Positions 1 through 8,572 of a stretch of DNA of 8,572 bases are shown piece after piece (the stretch's first letter is position 1; every line of letters begins with the position of its first letter). The stretch is from Proteobacteria bacterium UBA4656. Lineage in GTDB: Bacteria > Pseudomonadota > Gammaproteobacteria > Xanthomonadales > Ahniellaceae. A program made the translations under genes and the position numbers. The notes below the pieces were generated by a model, which did no database searches, was not told where the DNA came from, and was given only the letters and a program-made list of their open reading frames with translations. The stretch is from the NCBI GenBank assembly GCA_002405525.1, contig DHLY01000042.1, positions 1-8,572 on the forward strand, in the 5' to 3' direction.

Positions 1-2034
1 GCGGTCCTCGAGTTCCAGCAGCCGCAGCATGCCGAGGGTGTGGCGGCTGCGCATCGTGCGGCCGGGCAGGGTGACGGTAGGGACATCGAACCACAGCGTT
101 TCCAGCGTGCTCACGCCGCCGGACCAGCCGATCGGATCGAGGTTCACGTCGAGCGAGGCCGCCAGCGCGAGCCACTTGCCGCGCGACAGACCCGGGTGGG
201 CGTGGATGCGCCCGGCGGGGTCGACGCCGGCCGCGCGCAAAGCGCCCACGATGCGGCCGACGAGGTGCGCCCGCACGCTGTCGCGCGACCCGGGCGTGAG
301 TTCGACCGCCGCGCCCGGCAGCGCGGCGGCGATACGCGCCAGCAGCGGGTCGTGAGCCGGGGTCACCTTGAAGGCGGCCTGCAGCAGTCCGAGGCGCACC
401 GCGCCCGGCGGCAGCGCGGGCGGCGCGAAGGAAGGATCCGGCTGCGCGCTGCCGGGCGGTGCGAAGCGGCAGCCGAGCCCGGGCAGGCGGAACACCCGCT
501 CGCTGTAGTCGGCCTCGCCGCCCTCGCGCTCCATTGCATCCGCGGTGAGGAACCAGTCGATGCTGTCGAGCCCGGTGGTGACCGGATGGCCCCACAGCGC
601 ACACTGGACCGGTGCAAGCCGCTGCGCGGCCAGCCACTGCAGCGGTGCGTCCATGCCGACGTCGACGTACACCAGCACGTCGGGGTCTTCCTCGAGGATT
701 GCCGTGCGCAGCGCGTCGACCTGGCGGATGCCGTCGCGGAAGCGGTCGGCGGCCGCTGCGATGCGGGCAACCACCTCGTCCCGCAGTCCATCGGCATGCA
801 GGTAGCGCAGGTCCAGTCGCGCACGGTCGAGACCGGTGAGCACGCGCTCGAACAGCTTGCTGACGCTGTGCTCGTAGAGGAAGGCAGACACGAACAACAC
901 ACGCGGGCGCTCGCGCGGTGGACGCGGCACGCAGGCGACGTCGCCGTCGATCGCTCGCGCATGGCGGCGCAGCAGGGCGCCGATCCGGCGCTGCAGCGGC
1001 AGCGCATCTTCGCGTACATAGTGCACGAAGAAACAGGTGGCCAAGGTCAGCGCGGCCTTCAATGCCTGGCGATGGCGCGGATGTTCGGCCGGGAGGGCTT
1101 CGAACGCGGCCAGTTCGCTTTCCAGCCGCGCGGCGTAGGCGGCTGCCTCGGCAGCGTCCGCGGGCACCACTTCGTCCGGCAGGCAGGCCGTCAGCCAGCG
1201 CGCGGGGGCATGGTCGGGCTGTCGCGAGAGCACCTCGCGCAGTGCCGCGCGCGCGGGCGGGATGTCGCCGTCCTGCCAGTAGCCGATCGCCATCGCATAC
1301 CACGCATCGACGGCCTGCGGCTGCAGTTGCAGCAGTCGTCGCGAGGCGCGCAACAGGCCCTGCAGGTCCTTCCGCGCCAGCGCGATGCGCGAAAGGCCGC
1401 GCAGCGCCTCGCTGTCGCGGTCGTCGAGCGACAGCGCGCGGAAGAAGGCCTCGGCCGCTGCGCGCTGGTCGCCGAGGCGCTCCGCCGCGCGGCCCAGGGC
1501 GACCCAGGCGCGGGGCAGGCCGGGCATTCGCGACACCAGTGCCGTGCAGCGGCGCTGCGCAGCCTCGAATTGCCCGCCGGCGTACTCCACCTCGGCCGCC
1601 GTCATCTGTGCCTCGGGATGCTGCGGGTCGAGGCCGAGCGCGCGCCCGGCTTCGGCCGAAGCCTCCGCGTGGCGCCCGCCGGCCAGCAGGTGCCGGGCGA
1701 GCGTCGTGGCAAGCACCGGGTCGGCAGGGTGCTGCGCGGTGAGCCGCCGCAGGTTCCGCTCGGCGCGCGCGAGGTCGCCTTCGCGGCGGGCCAGTGTGGT
1801 GTCCTCCAGCAGTGCCAGCCGGTTGGAGGGATCGGCAGCAAGCGCGGCCGCGAGTTCGGCGCGCGCGGTGTCGGGTCGTCCGGCCGTGAGGTGGACCCTC
1901 GCCAGCGCCGCCCGCGCCGTCGCCGCGCCGCCCGCCGCCAGTGCGGCGCGGCACAGCCGCTCAGCCTCGTCGAGCTGGCCCTCGCGCAGGCGCTGGAAGG
2001 CTTGCGCGATCCGCGGATCGACGGCGTCGCTCAA
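1..2034 (-). CDS. TPR-GT41-like glycosyltransferase, copy D (3' end cut by window edge)
   Basis: This gene is read from the reverse complement: 678 codons run without a stop from a TTG at 2034 to the left edge. Residues about 5-280 form roughly eight 34-residue TPR units (for example LDEAERLCRAALAAG), which in this family bind the protein acceptor. The linker motif TCFFVHY has its His at 338. The GT41-like domain starts near 373 and shows EHSVSKLF (His389), LWGHPVTTG (Trp481), AFKVTPAHD (Lys556) and DVNLDPIGWSGGVST (Trp637). Compared with copy C, about 55-60 C-terminal residues are missing, so the gene is cut by the window and not visibly broken. The start is TTG inside the overlap TTGA with the stop of copy C, preceded by GGAG at 8 bases; no ATG lies in frame just upstream. 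The likely role is cytoplasmic transfer of a sugar from a nucleotide donor to protein; donor and acceptor are unknown. Confidence 0.9.
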   Translation of the reverse strand, partial: MSDAVDPRIAQAFQRLREGQLDEAERLCRAALAAGGAATARAALARVHLTAGRPDTARAELAAALAADPSNRLALLEDTTLARREGDLARAERNLRRLTAQHPADPVLATTLARHLLAGGRHAEASAEAGRALGLDPQHPEAQMTAAEVEYAGGQFEAAQRRCTALVSRMPGLPRAWVALGRAAERLGDQRAAAEAFFRALSLDDRDSEALRGLSRIALARKDLQGLLRASRRLLQLQPQAVDAWYAMAIGYWQDGDIPPARAALREVLSRQPDHAPARWLTACLPDEVVPADAAEAAAYAARLESELAAFEALPAEHPRHRQALKAALTLATCFFVHYVREDALPLQRRIGALLRRHARAIDGDVACVPRPPRERPRVLFVSAFLYEHSVSKLFERVLTGLDRARLDLRYLHADGLRDEVVARIAAAADRFRDGIRQVDALRTAILEEDPDVLVYVDVGMDAPLQWLAAQRLAPVQCALWGHPVTTGLDSIDWFLTADAMEREGGEADYSERVFRLPGLGCRFAPPGSAQPDPSFAPPALPPGAVRLGLLQAAFKVTPAHDPLLARIAAALPGAAVELTPGSRDSVRAHLVGRIVGALRAAGVDPAGRIHAHPGLSRGKWLALAASLDVNLDPIGWSGGVSTLETLWFDVPTVTLPGRTMRSRHTLGMLRLLELEDR

Positions 2035-4241
2035 GCCTGCATCTCCGATGCGTCGAGGCAGAACGCCTGCAGCGCGGCGACCACGCGGCGGTCGTCGTAG
2101 AGGCGGTGCTTGCGGGCGTCGATCAGGCTGCGCATCTCGGCGCGGAAGTCGGGCGCGCGGCCGAGTTCGACCGCGATCTCGACGTAGTGGTCGAGGTCGC
2201 GGGCGACGAGCTGCGGCAGCTCCAGCAGACGCAGCATTGCAGCCGTGTGGCGGGTGCGCATGCTGCGCCCCGGCAGGGTGACCGTGGGGGTGCCGAAGCA
2301 GAGGATCTCGAGCGTGGTGTTGCCGCCGGACCAGCCGATCGAATCGAGGTTGATGTCGCCGGCGCGCGCAAGGCCCAGGAACTCCGGCGGCGGCAGTCCG
2401 CGCACGATGCCGAGGTGCCGCGCCGGATCCAGCCCGGCCGCCTCGAACGTGGCCGCGACCCGCGTGCGAACGCGCGCGCAGACACCCGGGTCCGCGTGCG
2501 GCGTGAGGTGGAATCGCGCGTCCGGCAGGCGGGTGGCGATGCGCGCCATCAGGCGGTCGTGCAGGGGTAGGTTCTTGAACACGCTCTGCACGAACAGGTA
2601 CTCGACGCGTGCGGGATCGCGCACGACCAGTTCGGCCGGTGCACGCGGCTGGCGCGCCGGCGCCGCGAAGCAGGTGCCGAGGCCCGGCAGGCGCACCAGG
2701 CGCTCGCTGTAGTGCGCTTCGGCGCCGTCGGCTTCCATCAGCGCGCTGCTGAGGAAGGCGTCGATGTTGGAGAACCCGGTGCTCACCGGATGGCCCCACA
2801 GCACGGCCTGCACCGGCGCGAGGCGCAGCGCGGCGAGGCACTGCGTCATCGGGTGCATGCCGAGGTCGGTGTGCACCAGCAGCGACGGCGCGAAGGCGCG
2901 GATCGCCTGCGCCCAGTCGGCCACGCCGCGCGGGCCGGCCACAACCACGTCGTCGCCGACCGCGATGCTACCGCGCAGCGTGTCGTCGCCGCCGTGCTGG
3001 AAGAAGCCCAGGCGCACCCGCGAACGGTCGAGGTCGCGCAGCATGGCGCCGAACAGGCGGGTCATGGTGTGCTGCGACAGGTGAGCGGAAAACACCGCCA
3101 CCCGGATCCGGCCGTCGGGCTCGCGCACCGGCGGCGCGGCGATGCCCTCGGGCACCGCCGCGCGCACCAGCCGCTCGATCGCCGCCGCGTAGCGACGCTG
3201 GACGTCGAGGACGTCCTCGGTCGTGTAGTGGAAATAGAAGTTCGTGCACAGCGTGGCCGCTGCAAGCGCGTCGTGGGGATTGCCCAGTCCGCGTGCGATC
3301 CGGCGCTCCAGCCGGGACAGTCCGTCGAGCCACGCAGCGCGGAACGCTGTCACTGCGGCGTCGTCGGGATGCAGCACGTCGCGCGGGTACTGGAAGCCGG
3401 CGACCAGCGCCGGCAGGTAGTCCGGGTCCAGCACCAGCGCGCGATCGAAGGCGCTGCCGGCGAGGTCGTAGCGCAAGGCCAGCCAGGCCGCGAGGCCCAG
3501 CTCGCAAAGACGGCGCGGCGTGGGGGCGAGCAGGGCGGCGCGCTCGCGCGCTGCCAGTCGCTCGGCGGGTGCCGCGCCGGCGGCGTCGAGCGCTTCGCCG
3601 AGCGCGTCGTGGAGCGCCGCGTCGCCCGGCGCGTGCTGCAGCCCCTCGCGCAACGAGGCCAGCGCGTCGGCGGCGCGACCGGCAATGCCGTGGGCATCGG
3701 CCAGCAGGCGCCACGCGTCGCTCTGCGACGGTTCGCGCCCGAGGACCGCAAGCACGTGTCGGACCGCCTCCTCGGGCCGCCGCTCGTGCAGCGCGAGGCG
3801 CGCCAGCGCGAGCCCGGACTGCGCTTCGCCCGGCTCCAGCGCCTGCGCCTGCGCGAGCGCGGCGCGCATCCGCGCATGCGCGCCGCAGGCATGCGCGGCC
3901 TGCGCGAGCCGCAGCAGCAGCGGTGGGCTGGCGGGCACGCGCGCCAGCGCCGCCTCGCAGCGCTCCAGCGCGCGCCGCGCATCGCCCTGTCGCAGCGCGA
4001 GCCCGGCGTCCTCCAGCAGCGCCGGCACGAAGTCCGGGTCGGCGTGGAGGGCCGAGGCCACCGCCACCGCGGCCTCGCCGGTGGCCCCGCGCCCGGCCAG
4101 CAGGTTGCCGTACAGGGTGAGCAGGCGCGGGTCGTGCGGGGCGCGGCCGAGCGCCTCGCGGCAGGCGCGCTCGGCCTCCACGGGCTGGCCGCCGCGCAGC
4201 AGCTCGTAGGCGTGGCGCAGCGCGGCGTCGGTCTCAGTCAC
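2031..4241 (-). CDS. TPR-GT41-like glycosyltransferase, copy C
   Basis: Complete, 736 aa. Residues about 5-280 are some eight TPR units; YLPALVAGFQYP closes the array. The linker motif TNFYFHY has His338. The catalytic domain runs from about 377 to 725: SQHTMTRLF (His391, in the place of the OGT active-site loop His), TDLGMHP, LAPVQAVLWGHPVSTG (Trp482), SVFKNLPLHD (Lys556, matching the OGT UDP-contacting Lys), DINLDSIGWSGGNTTLEI (Trp637), then TVTLPGRSM and RKHRLYDD. No signal peptide or membrane segment is seen, so it should be cytoplasmic. The start is GTG at 4241, inside the end of copy B (8-base overlap) with a weak GGGG about 6 bases upstream. Its stop overlaps the TTG of copy D. It is closest to copy B: by hand count 70 of 89 residues are identical over the DxNLD-to-YDD block. 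Function by family: protein glycosyltransferase; substrate unknown. Confidence 0.93.
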   Translation of the reverse strand: MTETDAALRHAYELLRGGQPVEAERACREALGRAPHDPRLLTLYGNLLAGRGATGEAAVAVASALHADPDFVPALLEDAGLALRQGDARRALERCEAALARVPASPPLLLRLAQAAHACGAHARMRAALAQAQALEPGEAQSGLALARLALHERRPEEAVRHVLAVLGREPSQSDAWRLLADAHGIAGRAADALASLREGLQHAPGDAALHDALGEALDAAGAAPAERLAARERAALLAPTPRRLCELGLAAWLALRYDLAGSAFDRALVLDPDYLPALVAGFQYPRDVLHPDDAAVTAFRAAWLDGLSRLERRIARGLGNPHDALAAATLCTNFYFHYTTEDVLDVQRRYAAAIERLVRAAVPEGIAAPPVREPDGRIRVAVFSAHLSQHTMTRLFGAMLRDLDRSRVRLGFFQHGGDDTLRGSIAVGDDVVVAGPRGVADWAQAIRAFAPSLLVHTDLGMHPMTQCLAALRLAPVQAVLWGHPVSTGFSNIDAFLSSALMEADGAEAHYSERLVRLPGLGTCFAAPARQPRAPAELVVRDPARVEYLFVQSVFKNLPLHDRLMARIATRLPDARFHLTPHADPGVCARVRTRVAATFEAAGLDPARHLGIVRGLPPPEFLGLARAGDINLDSIGWSGGNTTLEILCFGTPTVTLPGRSMRTRHTAAMLRLLELPQLVARDLDHYVEIAVELGRAPDFRAEMRSLIDARKHRLYDDRRVVAALQAFCLDASEMQA
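2043..2046 (-). promoter_or_regulatory. Ribosome binding site deciding the TTG start of copy D
   Basis: GGAG on the minus strand lies 8 bases before the TTG at 2034. It sits within the last codons of copy C (Ser-Glu-Met), so ribosomes finishing copy C would stop directly at the next start. This supports the TTG start and translational coupling of C and D. Confidence 0.6.
2314..2342. repeat. 29-base exact repeat shared with 4511-4539
   Basis: The 29 bases encoding the heart of the motif SIGWSGGNTT are identical in copies C (here) and B (4511-4539). After one mismatch the identity continues for eight more bases. A 20-base core of the same tract recurs in copy D at about 115-134. The repeat reflects recent common ancestry plus strong protein conservation, and it is long enough to seed recombination or assembly collapse between copies. 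Confidence 0.7.
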
Positions 4242-6441
4242 CGGACACCCCGTCGATGAAGGCGGCGAAGGCGCGCCCGACCGCGGGATCGTCGTAGAGC
4301 CGGTGCTTGCGCTCGGCGATCAGACCGCGCAGCTCCGCGCGCAGGTCCGGCGAGCGGCCGAGCCCGACCGCGATCCGCACATAGTCGTCGAGGTCGCGCG
4401 CGACGAGCTGCGGCAGTTCGAGCAACTGCAGCATCGCCATCGTGTGCCGCGCGCGCATGAGTTCGCACGGCAGTGTGACCGTCGGCGTGTGGTGCCAGAG
4501 GATCTCCAGTGTGGTGTTGCCGCCGGACCAGCCGATCGAGTCGAGGTTCACGTCGCAGTTGGCGCCGGTGCCGATGAACTCGGCCTCGCTGACGTAGCGG
4601 TAAAGCCCGCAGTGGCGGTCGAAGTCGAGCCCTCGGGCGGCGAATCGCGCCGCGAGCCGGCGACGCAGGGCCGCGCGCACGGACGCGTGGGGACTGGGCA
4701 CGAAGTGGAAGCGCGCCACCGGCAGCGCGACGGCGATCCGCGCGAAGGCCTCGTCATGCACCGGCGTCAGCTTCACCGCCTGCTGGGCGACGAAAAAATG
4801 CACGCCGTCCGGGTCGCGCGCTGCGATTTCCGGTGGCACCAGCGGTTCGATCGACGGCGGTGGACAGGCGGTGCCGAGGCCGGGCAGGCGCAGCAGCCGT
4901 TCGGTGTAGAAGCGCTCGCCGTCAGGCGCCTCCATCGCATCGGAGGTCAGGAACCAGTCGATGGTCGAGCGGCCGCTGGTCTGCGGATGGCCCCACAGCA
5001 TCGCCTGCACCGGCGCGAAGCGCATCGAGGCCAGCCCCTGCACGATCGGGTGCATGCCGATGTCGGGGAACACCAGCACGTCGAGATCGTGGGCGCGCAG
5101 GGTATCGACCCACCAGGCGAGGTCGCGTTCGCCGTGGACGAACACATCGGCGTGCCGACGCCAGGCCTCGGTGCCGGCGTTGACCAGGTCGGACACGTGG
5201 AAGCAGCGCACGTCGAAGCGCGCGCGGTCCAGTGCGGCCGGCATGGTGGCGAACAGCTTGGTCACCGTGTGGCTGCGCATCATCCCGGAGCAGAAGCCGA
5301 TCCGCCGGCGCGCGTCGGATCGCGGCGCGCGCGCCGGCACGCCACGCCCGGCAAAGGCGATGTTCATCATGCGCTCCAGCAGCGCGCCGTAGCGCCGCTG
5401 GGCCTCGCGCATCGGGTCGCCGAGGTAGTGCACTTCGAACTCGGTGGCCAGCGTGATGCACGCGACCAGTTCCTCCGGTTGCCGCGCATCGAGGTCGGCG
5501 GCTTCGAACCACGCGACGCCCTCATGCCACTGCCGGCGGAACGCCTCCGCCGCGGCAGGGTCTGCGCGCACGCCGTCGGCGGGGTACTGGAAGGCCGCCC
5601 AGCGGGCCGGCAGATAGCGCGGATCGACCTCGATCGCGCGCAGGAAGGCGGCGCGGCTGGCCGGCAGGTCGCCGCCCCGCGCGAGTTCCGCACCGAGCAG
5701 TCCCCACGCCGCAGCGCCGCCGTCGAGCTTGGCGCAGCGCTCGCGCGCGAGCAGCAGATCCGCCGCGCGTCCGGCCGCCTTGGCCGCGCGCGCCATGCCG
5801 TCCCAGGCGCGCGCGTTGTCGGGCGCCGCCTGGGCGGCGTGCCGCCAGGCCGCCAGCGCATCCTCGCCGCGGCCGAGCGCGAGCAGGGTTTCGCCCAGGT
5901 TGGCGAGCGCGTCGTACCAGCCGGGGCGCAGGGCGAGACATTGCCGATAGCCTGCGGCCGCGGCCTCGTGGCGGCCGGCCGCGACGTCGAGGTTGGCCCG
6001 CTTGAGGCGCGCCTCGGCGTGCCCCGGTGCCAACGCCAGCGCGCGATCGAGCGCGGCGGCGGCGTCCGCGGCGCGGCCGAGTTCGTCGCACAGCACCCCG
6101 AGGTCGAACCAGAACGCCGGCTGCCCCGGCGCCACCGCCACCAGCCGCCGCAGGGCGGCGACCGCCGTTTCGCGATCGCCGGCCGCCCGCGCGAGTGCGG
6201 CGCGCTCGACCAGCGCGGGCGCGCAGTCGGCGTCCAGCGCCAGCGCCAGCGCCACGGCCTCGCTCGCGGCGGCGGCGTCCCCGCGCAGGGCCAGCACCCG
6301 CGCACGCAGGGCGTGGGCGCGCGGCTCCCGTGGCGCGCGCGCGAGCAGGGCATCGACCAGCGCCAGGGCTTCATCGTGGCGGCCCTCGCGGGAGAGCGCG
6401 AAGGCGCGGCCGAGCGCATCGGTGGCGGGATCGGCGGACAT
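4234..6441 (-). CDS. TPR-GT41-like glycosyltransferase, copy B
   Basis: 735 aa from the ATG at 6441 (MSADPATDALGRAF). The frame stays open upstream to 6798, but that would run into copy A and through a low-complexity stretch. The chosen start leads straight into the first TPR unit and gives the same length as copy C. An alternative ATG at 6477 would lie inside the candidate promoter. About eight TPR units fill residues 6-280. Then come TEFEVHY (His338), the GT41-like domain from about 377 with RSHTVTKLF (His391), PDIGMHP, APVQAMLWGHPQTSG (Trp483), AVKLTPVHD (Lys557) and DVNLDSIGWSGGNTTLEI (Trp638), and the C-terminal RKHRLYDD. One oddity is Cys in TVTLPCELM, where copies C and D and OGT have Gly. 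The TGA stop overlaps the GTG of copy C, implying coupling. Likely a cytoplasmic protein glycosyltransferase; acceptor not known. Confidence 0.92.
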   Translation of the reverse strand: MSADPATDALGRAFALSREGRHDEALALVDALLARAPREPRAHALRARVLALRGDAAAASEAVALALALDADCAPALVERAALARAAGDRETAVAALRRLVAVAPGQPAFWFDLGVLCDELGRAADAAAALDRALALAPGHAEARLKRANLDVAAGRHEAAAAGYRQCLALRPGWYDALANLGETLLALGRGEDALAAWRHAAQAAPDNARAWDGMARAAKAAGRAADLLLARERCAKLDGGAAAWGLLGAELARGGDLPASRAAFLRAIEVDPRYLPARWAAFQYPADGVRADPAAAEAFRRQWHEGVAWFEAADLDARQPEELVACITLATEFEVHYLGDPMREAQRRYGALLERMMNIAFAGRGVPARAPRSDARRRIGFCSGMMRSHTVTKLFATMPAALDRARFDVRCFHVSDLVNAGTEAWRRHADVFVHGERDLAWWVDTLRAHDLDVLVFPDIGMHPIVQGLASMRFAPVQAMLWGHPQTSGRSTIDWFLTSDAMEAPDGERFYTERLLRLPGLGTACPPPSIEPLVPPEIAARDPDGVHFFVAQQAVKLTPVHDEAFARIAVALPVARFHFVPSPHASVRAALRRRLAARFAARGLDFDRHCGLYRYVSEAEFIGTGANCDVNLDSIGWSGGNTTLEILWHHTPTVTLPCELMRARHTMAMLQLLELPQLVARDLDDYVRIAVGLGRSPDLRAELRGLIAERKHRLYDDPAVGRAFAAFIDGVSGD
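4248..4251 (-). promoter_or_regulatory. Weak ribosome binding site for the GTG start of copy C
   Basis: GGGG on the minus strand lies 6 bases before the GTG at 4241, inside the end of copy B. The match to the anti-Shine-Dalgarno sequence is poor, so initiation of copy C probably relies on re-initiation by ribosomes ending 8 bases downstream on copy B. Confidence 0.35.
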
Positions 6442-6467
6442 GGATTCGACGGACGGCCTGACCGCGG

Positions 6468-6476
6468 ATTGTCGCA
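6468..6476 (-). promoter_or_regulatory. Candidate extended -10 promoter for copies B-C-D
   Basis: On the minus strand this reads TGC followed by GACAAT, a TGn-extended -10 box differing from TATAAT at two positions. It lies 27 bases before the ATG of copy B, which would give a leader of about 20 bases. No convincing -35 box sits 16-18 bases upstream, as is often the case for extended -10 promoters. The surrounding sequence is strongly GC-rich, so this AT-leaning hexamer stands out, but one short match is weak evidence. Confidence 0.35.
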
Positions 6477-6579
6477 TGCCGGTCTGCAGGTCGTGGCGGC
6501 GCCGCGCCGCGGAGAAATCCCGGCCGGCGAGGCTTTCCCGCCGCGAGCCCGGTGCAGCCCGCACTCGCGCGCGGTCCCT

Positions 6580-6602
6580 GTGCGGGCGCGGATGATCCGC
6601 AC
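6580..6602. repeat. Inverted repeat between copies A and B
   Basis: Two nested pairings are visible: GTGCGG (6580-6585) with CCGCAC (6597-6602), and GCGGAT (6588-6593) with ATCCGC (6595-6600), the latter a near-palindrome centred on 6594. It lies 45 bases past the stop of copy A. It could be part of a terminator hairpin or a protein-binding site. There is no T run after it on the minus strand, so an intrinsic terminator is not well supported. In sequence this GC-rich, short palindromes also arise by chance. Confidence 0.3.
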
Positions 6603-6646
6603 ACGGTCCGTCCCGGGCGCGGCGGGAGGGGCCGGTTTCACCCTGA

Positions 6647-8572
<1,926 letters not shown>

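Larger units (their letters stand above)
6442..6646. other. 205-base gap between copies A and B
   Basis: This is the only sizeable non-coding stretch in the window. The frame of copy B stays open through it, but the translation is Arg/Pro/Ala-rich, shows no TPR pattern and has no counterpart in the paralogues. The gap holds an inverted repeat near copy A (6580-6602) and a candidate -10 element near copy B (6468-6476). No RNA gene, riboswitch or clear T-tailed terminator was seen. Confidence 0.6.

Noticed and set aside
40..2100. Long plus-strand open frame of 686 codons opposite copy D
   Set aside because: Its translation is Arg/Gln/Ala/Gly-rich with no recognisable domain. The opposite strand reads a clear TPR-GT41-like protein, and long antisense frames are expected at this GC content.
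6580..6602. Intrinsic terminator after copy A
   Set aside because: The stem is short and no T run follows on the minus strand, so it is recorded only as an inverted repeat.

Overview
The window is very GC-rich (roughly 70 %) and almost fully coding on the minus strand. It holds four consecutive paralogous genes, read right to left. Each encodes an N-terminal array of tetratricopeptide (TPR) units followed by a GT41-like glycosyltransferase domain, the superfamily of O-GlcNAc transferase (OGT/SPINDLY) and the HMW1C-type protein N-glucosyltransferases. No taxonomic marker gene is present. GC content, GTG/TTG starts, dense overlapping genes and the -10-like GACAAT suggest a high-GC proteobacterium, possibly a betaproteobacterium, but this is only an inference from style.

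Layout in order of transcription: copy A (8572 to 6647; its N-terminus lies beyond the right edge); a 205-base gap (6646 to 6442) with an imperfect hairpin and a candidate extended -10 promoter; copy B (6441 to 4234, 735 aa); copy C (4241 to 2031, 736 aa, GTG start overlapping B by 8 bases); copy D (2034 to 1, TTG start overlapping C by 4 bases; C-terminal end beyond the left edge, and found only by reading the reverse complement, since it has no stop inside the window). B, C and D look like one translationally coupled operon. A is on the same strand, but the gap may carry its own promoter.

The four proteins align almost without shifts. The motif TxFxxHY puts its His at residue 338 in B, C and D. 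The catalytic-domain His is at 389 to 391, the WGHP motif at 481 to 486 and the conserved Lys at 556 or 557, and the Lys-to-Trp spacing up to IGWSGG is exactly 81 in all four. All retain the His and Lys expected of an active GT41-like fold, but all replace the OGT HTT motif with a Gly-Gly-Asn/Val-Thr/Ser-Thr version, and all have GHP where OGT has GYP. They are most simply read as cytoplasmic protein (or peptide) glycosyltransferases with TPR arms for substrate recognition. The acceptor and the donor sugar cannot be told from this window. Possible acceptors are an adhesin, flagellin or other surface protein encoded nearby.

The last 45 bases on the right are almost pure G (31 Gs unbroken) and look like a sequencing or assembly artefact at a contig end rather than biology.
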